This document shows, one piece after another, positions 7,023 through 12,764 of a DNA stretch of 35,444 nt. The stretch's first letter is position 1; every line of letters starts with the position of its first letter. The notes below the pieces were generated by a model that was not told the DNA's origin, searched no databases, and saw only the letters and a program-made list of their open reading frames with translations. Source of the DNA: a virus. A program made the position numbers and the translations under genes. The stretch covers positions 1-35,444 of IMG/VR virus record IMGVR_UViG_3300029319_000195; one strand, written 5' to 3'.

Positions 7023-7284
7023 TACACACGTAATGATACGTAATGATGTGATATACCGTGTTTTCATACCAAATGATGGCAAAGATATAAAAGTGTCATG
7101 TATTGGTATGGAATGTGTTGACTCGACAATTCAGGGGGTGTATTCTGACCTAGATGCGCTACCAGAATTGTTGAAGGAACGCATTGCGGTATTGAGTATA
7201 TTGAAACCGAGTATTGATGTTAGCGAAGTTGTCGGCATAGGTAAACGACTAGACGAACAGACATATTGGGTTTACAACTTGTAG
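7003..7284 (+). CDS. Unrecognised small protein
   Basis: Up to 93 residues if translation starts at ATG 7003 inside the end of the previous gene, or 83 residues from ATG 7033. Neither has a good Shine-Dalgarno sequence, so the start is uncertain and coupling to the previous gene is likely. The body has regular alternation of hydrophobic and charged residues (VIYRVFIPNDGKDIKVSCIG, LPELLKERIAVLSIL), typical of a folded small alpha/beta protein. No family recognised. It is the last gene before a 520-base gap. Confidence 0.55.
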   Translation: MSVNSFDTHVMIRNDVIYRVFIPNDGKDIKVSCIGMECVDSTIQGVYSDLDALPELLKERIAVLSILKPSIDVSEVVGIGKRLDEQTYWVYNL

Positions 7285-7462
7285 GGTAAGTGGTTAGGCC
7301 AATATCACTTTACGGATGACATTCTCGGCAGGGGTGTCATCTTACGGATGGCATACTTTTTCTTTTAAGTAAGAGAAAGGCAGGATGCACAAGCACAGGC
7401 CGCTGTGTTGGAAATAACCAGAGCAGTGGCATGTCATCCCCCTACTTTCTTTCCCGCATAGT

Positions 7463-7479
7463 GTTAGGGATTCCCTAAC
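7463..7479. promoter_or_regulatory. 17-bp palindrome, copy 6 (centre T), intergenic
   Basis: GTTAGGGATTCCCTAAC in the 520-base gap, upstream of an AT-rich patch (about 7508-7530) that could hold a promoter. This is the last perfect copy in the window. Confidence 0.75.
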
Positions 7480-7711
7480 ATTCCTTCCTTTTACCGTTTC
7501 TGGTAGTTATAAAATATAGAATATATATGAAGTGTTGTTCCGGTGCTTCATAGGGTCAGGTGAGTCACAGCGTCAGACTTGTCCTCCGCGTTTTTGTTAT
7601 TGGTACTTCCAATACTAGGCAAGAACGTAAGACAGCCTGATAGGTGCATGTAGGGGTTTTCGTTGGGTTATCCTACGTGTGAACATATCAGAGTGTAAAG
7701 AAATAGGAACG

Positions 7712-7783
7712 ATGCCTTGGGTTGCACCGGCAGGTTTGACTACTAAACCTGAAAATTTGGCCCATAAATCGTTTCAACTGTGA
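7712..7783 (+). CDS. Possible 23-aa leader peptide or microprotein
   Basis: ATG 7712 is preceded at 5 bases by AGGA (7704-7707) and opens a 23-codon frame ending at TGA 7781-7783 (begins MPWVAPAGLTTKPENLAHK). The hairpin at 7731-7751 lies inside it. It could be a leader peptide or simply chance. The only support is the ribosome-binding site and its place in an otherwise unexplained gap just before the next operon. Confidence 0.25.
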   Translation: MPWVAPAGLTTKPENLAHKSFQL

Positions 7784-7807
7784 CAACTTATTATATAGGG
7801 GTTTAAT

Positions 7808-7963
7808 GTGGCGAAAGTAATTATAGAAGTAGATGAGGCGGAGCTACTTAAACTAATAGACGTACAGGTAGAGATGCTGACTACGCTAGAGAAGATCAAT
7901 ACCAATCTGGAGAAGTTGATGACCAGACGTGGAGACCTAGCAAAGCCAGATACCAGTACTTGA
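7808..7963 (+). CDS. 51-aa helical microprotein
   Basis: 51 residues from GTG 7808, with AGGGG (7796-7800) upstream. The overlapping ATG at 7807 hits a stop after four codons. The sequence has a heptad-like leucine pattern (ELLKLIDVQVEMLTTLEKI) over residues 11-40, so a short helical hairpin or coiled coil is likely. It ends at TGA 7961-7963. No family recognised; small coiled-coil proteins of this sort are common in phage early regions. Confidence 0.65.
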   Translation: MAKVIIEVDEAELLKLIDVQVEMLTTLEKINTNLEKLMTRRGDLAKPDTST

Positions 7964-7990
7964 CATTAAGGTAGCAAGGAGGCTTACAGG

Positions 7991-8104
7991 ATGGGTGACA
8001 TAGTAAATTTGTACGAGCAAGAAGAAGTCGAATACGTAGTGATATGTGAACACAAAGAACACAAACACTTCACGACCTTCGGAACTTGCAGAGGGTGTGT
8101 ATGA
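7991..8104 (+). CDS. 37-aa Cys/His microprotein, possible zinc knuckle
   Basis: 37 residues from ATG 7991, with a perfect AAGGAGG at 7976-7982. The protein contains C19-x-H21, H24, H26 and a C33-x-x-C36 pair, a spacing that could hold one zinc ion. It ends one residue after the last Cys. A zinc-binding DNA or protein adaptor is a reasonable guess. No family recognised. The strong ribosome-binding site is the best evidence that it is translated. Confidence 0.6.
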   Translation: MGDIVNLYEQEEVEYVVICEHKEHKHFTTFGTCRGCV

Positions 8105-8154
8105 GTTAAGAGCCGCCCCACTGAATATTGTGTGGTCAAAGGAGGAATCAGGTT

Positions 8155-8481
8155 ATGACTCCTGAAGCCAAGGTGAAGAAGGTGGTGGTCAAACAGTTAC
8201 GTAACCTTGGGGCTTACTACTTCTATCCAGTGACGAGTGGGTATGGGCGTAGTGGGGTGCCTGACATAGTAGGGTGCTACAAGGGTAAATTTTTTGGTAT
8301 CGAGTGTAAGGCTGGAAAGAACGTACCTACTGATCTGCAACGGATCAACCTCGAAGACATTGATAAGCAGGGCGGGATTGCACTGGTTGTTAATGAAAAG
8401 AATATGCACAGTGTTCAAGACCTTCTTGGGCCTTCTGATGTAAACGACAAACAACTGGAGTTTGATTTTGAGTACGAATAA
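8155..8481 (+). CDS. VRR-NUC domain nuclease
   Basis: 108 residues from ATG 8155, with AAAGGAGG at 8138-8145. Almost the whole protein is one VRR-NUC domain, a PD-(D/E)XK-type fold: GVPDIVG with D37, then IECKAG with E50-x-K52, and QRINLEDIDKQGG matching the family's Q-x-x-W/L region. In phages such single-domain proteins are thought to act as Holliday-junction or branched-DNA nucleases in recombination or packaging. The 3' end overlaps the next gene by 14 bases. Confident on family, less so on substrate. Confidence 0.9.
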   Translation: MTPEAKVKKVVVKQLRNLGAYYFYPVTSGYGRSGVPDIVGCYKGKFFGIECKAGKNVPTDLQRINLEDIDKQGGIALVVNEKNMHSVQDLLGPSDVNDKQLEFDFEYE

Positions 8482-8866
8482 ATACGGAAAAATAATGCGG
8501 GCGTTGAGTAAATCCCCAAAAAAGTCCAACAAAGAGGTAGCGGCAACACTTGGTGTGTCAGCTTCTTATGTGTACAAGGTGCGTAAAGACTACGAAGTAG
8601 ACGCTGAGGCTCATAACTTCGCACTTAAAGTAAATGAGCTAACGAAGACTGTATCGGACGGTAGCACTGCGTCTTACTACGAACTTCCAGAGGGAGCTAA
8701 CGAACTGCAAGACCTGATATCACATCGAGACATGAACGCACAGATCGGTGAAGTCTTTCGTTCCTGCTACCGATACGGAATAGCATCACACAGTGATAAG
8801 TTAAGGGATGCCAAGAAGATTAAGTTCTACATCGACGCGGAGATAAAGAGGTTAGAGAAGCTGTGA
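8468..8866 (+). CDS. HTH plus DUF3310 protein
   Basis: About 132 residues. The start is probably TTG 8468, with GGAG (8457-8460) upstream, giving MSTNKYGKIMRAL; ATG 8495 is an alternative that would cut into the HTH. Residues about 5-40 form a helix-turn-helix (NKEVAATLGVSASYVYKVRK). Residues about 65-128 match DUF3310 (YYELPEGANELQDLI, then IGEVFRSCYRYG and DKLRDAKKIKFYID), a phage family sometimes called nucleotide-kinase-like, of unproven function. Fusion to an HTH suggests a DNA-binding role such as transcriptional regulation. It overlaps neighbours on both sides. Confidence 0.8.
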   Translation: MSTNKYGKIMRALSKSPKKSNKEVAATLGVSASYVYKVRKDYEVDAEAHNFALKVNELTKTVSDGSTASYYELPEGANELQDLISHRDMNAQIGEVFRSCYRYGIASHSDKLRDAKKIKFYIDAEIKRLEKL

Positions 8867-9060
8867 AGAAGACAAAATTAGAACAAAGCAAAGAGTTAGA
8901 TGACCAAGTGGCTGAGTTCTTGAAGAAGGGTGGGGAGATTGAACAGGTAGATACCACAGTCTCTCAACTGAAAAGCTTAACCAAGTCACGTAGATTCTTT
9001 GCCAAAACACACTACTTGGTTGTCAACAACCATGAAAAAGATCAAAAAAATGATAAGTAG
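8863..9060 (+). CDS. Small phage protein, unrecognised
   Basis: 65 residues from GTG 8863 overlapping the previous stop (GTGA). The N-terminal part is helical and charged (LEQSKELDDQVAEFLKKGGE), followed by IEQV and a basic C-terminus ending in Lys/Asp/Asn. Small proteins with a FLKKGGEIEQV-like segment are common beside phage replication genes and are usually annotated hypothetical. A nucleic-acid-binding role is possible. Confidence 0.65.
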   Translation: MKKTKLEQSKELDDQVAEFLKKGGEIEQVDTTVSQLKSLTKSRRFFAKTHYLVVNNHEKDQKNDK

Positions 9061-9220
9061 GTGGTTAACAATCTTTAGGCGTTGCCAATATGTAAGTATG
9101 TACATAAAAGGAGATGCTTATAGGTTAAACATTTTAAAATTTAGACTCTACATAGAGAGGGCGGTTATCTACCAGACTCCAGATAGCTGCCTTCTTCAGG
9201 GATTGAAATCATGGATTTAA
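9050..9220 (+). CDS. Possible 56-aa basic protein
   Basis: An open frame from ATG 9050 to TAA 9218-9220 overlaps the gene before it by 11 bases and the polymerase gene by 10. The product is basic and hydrophobic (MISRWLTIFRRCQYVSMY). The start lacks a good ribosome-binding site. The DNA also holds a strong hairpin (9160-9191), which may be the real content of this 150-base gap. I list it because the overlaps fit the local style, but it may be non-coding. Confidence 0.3.
   Translation: MISRWLTIFRRCQYVSMYIKGDAYRLNILKFRLYIERAVIYQTPDSCLLQGLKSWI
9160..9191 (+). promoter_or_regulatory. Strong hairpin just before the DNA polymerase gene
   Basis: GGCGGTTATCT (9160-9170) pairs over 11 bp with AGATAGCTGCC (9181-9191), including two G-T pairs, around the loop ACCAGACTCC. 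It ends 8 bases before the polymerase's AGGGA ribosome-binding site (9199-9203). T7-like and T4-like phages control polymerase synthesis at such leader hairpins, so translational control is a fair guess. The TTCTTC after the stem would make a poor terminator. Confidence 0.55.
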
Positions 9221-11073
9221 TTACCTTGGATTTCGAGACGTTTTACAGTAAAGACTTCTCGTTAAAAAAGCTGACTACAGAAGAGTACATACGAAACCCA
9301 TTGTTTGAAGTGGTAGGCGTGGGTATAAAAGTGAATGACGGCCCTACTGAGTGGGCTAGTGGCACAGACGAACAGATGAAGGAGTATCTGGACGAGTTCG
9401 ATTGGGCTAACAGCATGTTACTTGCACACAATACTATGTTTGACGGTGCAATACTCAACTGGAAATTCGGCATAAGACCTAAGATATATGCTGACACGTT
9501 ATGCATTGCCCGCGCTCTGAATGGGGTGGAGCACAGTGTAAGTTTGGCTGCATTGGTTGAACGATATGGGTTGGGTAAGAAAGGAACTGAGATAGTCAAT
9601 GCGATTGATAAGAGACGTGAGGATTTCTCTGAAGAAGAATTAGATAAGTACGGAGACTACTGTGTTAACGATGTGGAACTTACCTACGAACTATTCAAGA
9701 CAATGGGAAAGTACTTCCCAAAACAGGAACTTAAACTTATCGATCTTACCTTACGCATGTTCATTGACCCAATACTGGACTTGGATCTAGGTCTATTAGA
9801 GCAGCATCTTACACAAACACGTAACCACAAGGATGAACTCTTAGAGGCTGCCGGTATAGAAGATAAAAAGGAGTTGATGAGCAATGTTAAGTTTGCGGAA
9901 CTCCTTAAAGGTATGGGTGTGGAACCTCCTACCAAGGTAAGCTTAACGACAGGACAGGAAGCATTTGCATTTGCCAAGACAGACGATGGTTTCAAAGCAC
10001 TACAAGAGCATGATAACCCGAAGGTGCAAGCATTGGTTGCAGCTAGGTTAGGTAACAAAAGCACACTGGAAGAAACCCGAACTCAACGATTTATAGACAT
10101 AGCCAAGCGTGGCTTACTGCCTGTGCCAGTGCGGTATTATGCTGCACATACTGGACGTTGGGGCGGTGATGACAAGATAAACCTACAGAACCTACCGAGC
10201 AGGGGGCCAAACGGCAAGATGTTAAAGCGTAGCATCATAGCACCAGATGGCTACATGCTAGTGGATTGTGATTCATCACAAATTGAGGCGAGGGTATTGG
10301 CGTGGCTGGCAGAACAGGAAGACTTGGTGTCTGCGTTTGCTAACAAAGAAGATGTGTACGTTAACATGGCAGCACGTATTTATGATAAACCAGAGGACGA
10401 AATATCCAAGGACGAACGCTTTGTTGGTAAGACCACGATCCTTGGAGCTGGTTACGGTATGGGAGCAGTGCGCTTTAAAGATCAATTAAAGAACTTTGGG
10501 TTTGATATAGAGTTAGGTGAAGCGAGACGCATCATACAGGTTTACAGGGATACTAACTGGAAGATCAATCATTTGTGGCGACGAGCACAACTCATGCTGG
10601 TTAATATGAACAACGAGGATAATGAAAGAACATGTTTCGGGGTTCGCGGGGTAGTGGAGTACGGCTTCGATCATCAAGGTGGGGAACGTGACGTAATCAA
10701 CGGTCACATACGTCTACCCTCTAAACTATTGATGCGTTACGAGCGACTTGAATCAACAGCGGGAGAACGTGGTGAAGAGTTTAGTTACGATACACGTAGA
10801 GGACGCACTAGGATCTACGGTGGTAAGGTAATTGAAAACGTCTGCCAAGCCATAGCCAGATGTGTTATCGGTGAGCAGATGCTGGATATAGCCAAGAAGT
10901 ACAGGGTGGTACTGACTGTACATGATTCAGTGGTGTGTTGTGTGCCAGAAGAAGAGGTAGAAGAAGCACAGCAGTACATAGAAGCATGTATGCGTAAAGT
11001 ACCAGAATGGGCAACCGGCTTACCTCTGGATTGTGAATCAGGGGTGGCTAAAGCATATGGAGATTGTGAGTAA
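9211..11073 (+). CDS. Family A DNA polymerase with 3'-5' exonuclease domain
   Basis: 620 residues from ATG 9211. It is the replicative polymerase. The N-terminal proofreading domain has Exo I (LDFET, D7 and E9), an Exo II-like AHNTMFD, and Exo III (YGDYCVNDVELTY). Polymerase motif A is VDCDSSQIEAR (D352), motif B KTTILGAGYGMG (K407 onward), motif C TVHDSV (H571-D572). The order and length match phage Pol A enzymes of the T7-like group rather than bacterial Pol I: there is no 5'-3' exonuclease domain. All catalytic residues look intact. It overlaps the next start (TAATG) and heads the replication operon. Confidence 0.95.
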   Translation: MDLITLDFETFYSKDFSLKKLTTEEYIRNPLFEVVGVGIKVNDGPTEWASGTDEQMKEYLDEFDWANSMLLAHNTMFDGAILNWKFGIRPKIYADTLCIARALNGVEHSVSLAALVERYGLGKKGTEIVNAIDKRREDFSEEELDKYGDYCVNDVELTYELFKTMGKYFPKQELKLIDLTLRMFIDPILDLDLGLLEQHLTQTRNHKDELLEAAGIEDKKELMSNVKFAELLKGMGVEPPTKVSLTTGQEAFAFAKTDDGFKALQEHDNPKVQALVAARLGNKSTLEETRTQRFIDIAKRGLLPVPVRYYAAHTGRWGGDDKINLQNLPSRGPNGKMLKRSIIAPDGYMLVDCDSSQIEARVLAWLAEQEDLVSAFANKEDVYVNMAARIYDKPEDEISKDERFVGKTTILGAGYGMGAVRFKDQLKNFGFDIELGEARRIIQVYRDTNWKINHLWRRAQLMLVNMNNEDNERTCFGVRGVVEYGFDHQGGERDVINGHIRLPSKLLMRYERLESTAGERGEEFSYDTRRGRTRIYGGKVIENVCQAIARCVIGEQMLDIAKKYRVVLTVHDSVVCCVPEEEVEEAQQYIEACMRKVPEWATGLPLDCESGVAKAYGDCE

Positions 11074-11459
11074 TGAATATGGGTAGACCGAGAGGGAGAT
11101 CTAAAAAACCTAAGTGCATAGTACCTAAATGTAAGAACACTCCATCCAGAATGACCCCAGAAGGTGAGCCTGTGTGCCGCACCCATTTGGCAAGGAGAAA
11201 TATGTTTGGTGCGGTGGATGCTGAATCTCCAACAATCCCCAGTGTGGGAAAAAGAAACCTCCAGTACAAAAATGGTTTTAATGTTGTATCAGCTACACAG
11301 GAAAGACAATCTGGGTACATTGAAGATTCAGTGAATCTTAAAACAAAATTTAAGAATAAACGCATAAGAGATATGCGGAAGCGATTCTTTCAAGGCAAAA
11401 ACTCATACATGAATTCATACAAAGATTTTGCAAGGGACGGAGGTTTGGATAATGAATAG
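11073..11459 (+). CDS. Small zinc-finger-like basic protein
   Basis: 128 residues from ATG 11073, overlapping the polymerase stop; ATG 11079 is an alternative. A basic N-terminus (GRPRGRSKKPK) is followed by a C15-x4-C20 ... C35-x2-H38 arrangement that could bind zinc. The remainder is basic and Asn/Lys-rich. It is probably a DNA-binding accessory protein of replication. No family recognised. It overlaps the next gene by 8 bases. Confidence 0.7.
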   Translation: MNMGRPRGRSKKPKCIVPKCKNTPSRMTPEGEPVCRTHLARRNMFGAVDAESPTIPSVGKRNLQYKNGFNVVSATQERQSGYIEDSVNLKTKFKNKRIRDMRKRFFQGKNSYMNSYKDFARDGGLDNE

Positions 11460-11679
11460 TAAATACGACATATTGTTTTTGGGAACACCTTTCATAGACG
11501 GACACTACGATTCGGTGCAAGACGCTTACGAAGCCAAAGAAACGCACGTAAGGAACTTTCCTAATATTGATTTGGCTATAGTAAAAACTATACATGATGT
11601 CACGTTAGGAAAAGATATATTCTGGATTCCTAACAAAGAAGAGTTAAAGGCTTTTAACAGCAGGGGGCAAGATGACTAA
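11452..11679 (+). CDS. Small unrecognised protein
   Basis: 75 residues from ATG 11452, with ACGGAGG at 11437-11443. The sequence alternates short strands and helices (YDILFLGTPFIDG, SVQDAYEAKETHVRNF, DIFWIPNKEEL) as in a compact alpha/beta fold. No family or active-site motif recognised. It overlaps the genes on both sides, in the middle of the replication operon. Confidence 0.65.
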   Translation: MNSKYDILFLGTPFIDGHYDSVQDAYEAKETHVRNFPNIDLAIVKTIHDVTLGKDIFWIPNKEELKAFNSRGQDD

Positions 11680-11818
11680 TGAGTTTTACCTAAAAAAGAG
11701 ACGTAGGCAAGTACAAACTGCGGTGAACAAGATGACTGCTAAACAACTTCAAGTGTGTACTCAACTACAAATACCTCCGCAAGACTACATAATCATTATG
11801 AACAAAATACATATATGA
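11672..11818 (+). CDS. 48-aa basic microprotein
   Basis: 48 residues from ATG 11672, with AGGGGG at 11662-11667, overlapping the gene before it by 8 bases and the next start as ATGA. The N-terminal part is very basic (LKKRRRQVQTAVNKM), suggesting nucleic-acid contact; the C-terminus is hydrophobic (DYIIIMNKI). A second ATG frame at 11679 stops after four codons. No family recognised, but spacing and overlap fit a real operon member. Confidence 0.55.
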   Translation: MTNEFYLKKRRRQVQTAVNKMTAKQLQVCTQLQIPPQDYIIIMNKIHI

Positions 11819-12480
11819 GCGCAGCACCTTGGTCGTACAGTAGGATAAAGTCTTTCGAGCAGTGTCCTAAGCAGTTCTACCATTTAAAGGTAGCGAAAGA
11901 TTACGAAGAGCCGCAGACAGAAGCAATGTTCTATGGTAACGACTTCCATAGTAGCGCAGAGCATCATGTCAGGGATAACGTACCGCTACCCGCCAAGTTT
12001 TCTTACGCGCAAAAAGCTATCGATGCGTTGAAAGGCAAGCGTGGTAACAGGTTATGTGAATACGAAATGGGTCTTACTGCGGATTTAGAGCCTTGTGGCT
12101 TTCGTAGTAAGAATGTGTGGTTCAGAGGTATAGCTGACCTTATAATTTTAGACAGTGAGTTAGCTTGGGTTGTTGACTATAAAACAGGAAAGTCGGCTCG
12201 GTACGCAGATAAAGGGCAACTGGAGTTGATGTCTTTAGCTGTGTTTAAACATTTCCCTGCGGTCAAGAAAGTCAGGGCTGGGTTACTATTTGTAGTATCC
12301 AATGAGTTTATCAGGGATACCTATAACAAAGAAGATGCACCTTCTCTATGGGAGAAGTGGTTATCTGATTTTGCGAGGATGGAAAAGGCGTATGAGTCTG
12401 ATACTTGGAACGCACACCCAAGCGGCTTATGCAAAAGACATTGTGCAGTGTTGGAGTGCCAACACAACGGGAGAAAATAA
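11815..12480 (+). CDS. Cas4/RecB-like PD-(D/E)XK exonuclease with Fe-S cysteines
   Basis: 221 residues from ATG 11815, the start of the SYSRIKSFEQCPKQFY motif typical of the family. Catalytic residues are D108 (GIADLI) and D121-Y-K123 (DYKTGK), following a conserved HSSAEHHV helix. Four cysteines, C17 near the N-terminus and C206, C210 and C215 near the C-terminus, match the [4Fe-4S] ligands of Cas4/AddB-type nucleases. Such enzymes degrade or trim DNA ends. Encoded inside a phage replication operon with no CRISPR array or cas1/cas2 in view, it most likely serves recombination. Confidence 0.88.
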   Translation: MSAAPWSYSRIKSFEQCPKQFYHLKVAKDYEEPQTEAMFYGNDFHSSAEHHVRDNVPLPAKFSYAQKAIDALKGKRGNRLCEYEMGLTADLEPCGFRSKNVWFRGIADLIILDSELAWVVDYKTGKSARYADKGQLELMSLAVFKHFPAVKKVRAGLLFVVSNEFIRDTYNKEDAPSLWEKWLSDFARMEKAYESDTWNAHPSGLCKRHCAVLECQHNGRK

Positions 12481-12764
12481 TGAGACGTAGAGACTATAAA
12501 CAGGAATACAAGACACAGAAGAAACGTGGCGAACATGCAGATCGGATGGAACGGCAACGTGCCAGACGTGCATTGGACAAGAAGGCCAAGAAGACAGGCG
12601 GGGACAAGAATAAGAACGGTGTAGCTGATAAGCGAGAGGGTAAAGACGTAGCCCACAATAAACCTTTACGTAGTGGTGGCACTAATAAAGATGGTTACAG
12701 AATATCCAGCCGTAGCAAGAACCGCTCTAATAACGGACAGAGACCAAGGAAAAGAAGAACTTGA
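12480..12764 (+). CDS. HNH-like small DNA-binding protein
   Basis: 94 residues from ATG 12480, overlapping the nuclease stop (TAATG). Very basic: an N-terminal RRRDYKQEYKTQKKRGEHAD helix and an RARRALDKKAK segment, then GKDVAHNKPLRSGG and YRISSRSKNRSNNG. This order matches a widespread phage family (DYKxEY ... GKDVDHxxxNPLxN ... LRVxSxSxNRS) with an HNH-nuclease-like layout. From memory the family usually has DVDH where this protein has DVAH, so the metal-binding residues may be incomplete. DNA binding is likely, cleavage uncertain. Confidence 0.7.
   Translation: MRRRDYKQEYKTQKKRGEHADRMERQRARRALDKKAKKTGGDKNKNGVADKREGKDVAHNKPLRSGGTNKDGYRISSRSKNRSNNGQRPRKRRT

Larger units (their letters stand above)
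7285..7807 (+). other. Gene-poor structured region (hairpins, repeats, palindrome)
   Basis: No convincing gene over about 60 codons. It contains: an inverted repeat GATGACA (7315-7321) / TGTCATC (7335-7341), with a further TGTCATC at 7432-7438; a direct repeat TTACGGATG at 7310-7318 and 7342-7350; a 9-bp stem CTTTTTCTT (7356-7364) / AAGAGAAAG (7371-7379) with one G-T pair; palindrome copy 6 (7463-7479); an AT-rich patch at about 7508-7530; and a 7-bp stem CAGGTTT (7731-7737) / AAACCTG (7745-7751). This may be an untranslated leader or a small RNA locus, with the end of one operon and the start of the next. No known RNA family recognised, and no tRNA. Confidence 0.5.

Noticed and set aside
7285-7807. 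tRNA or known riboswitch
   Set aside because: Stems are present, but no cloverleaf, CCA end or recognisable riboswitch core could be drawn by eye.
11815-12480. Cas4 as part of a CRISPR adaptation system
   Set aside because: No repeat array, cas1 or cas2 is visible, and the gene overlaps phage replication genes on both sides.
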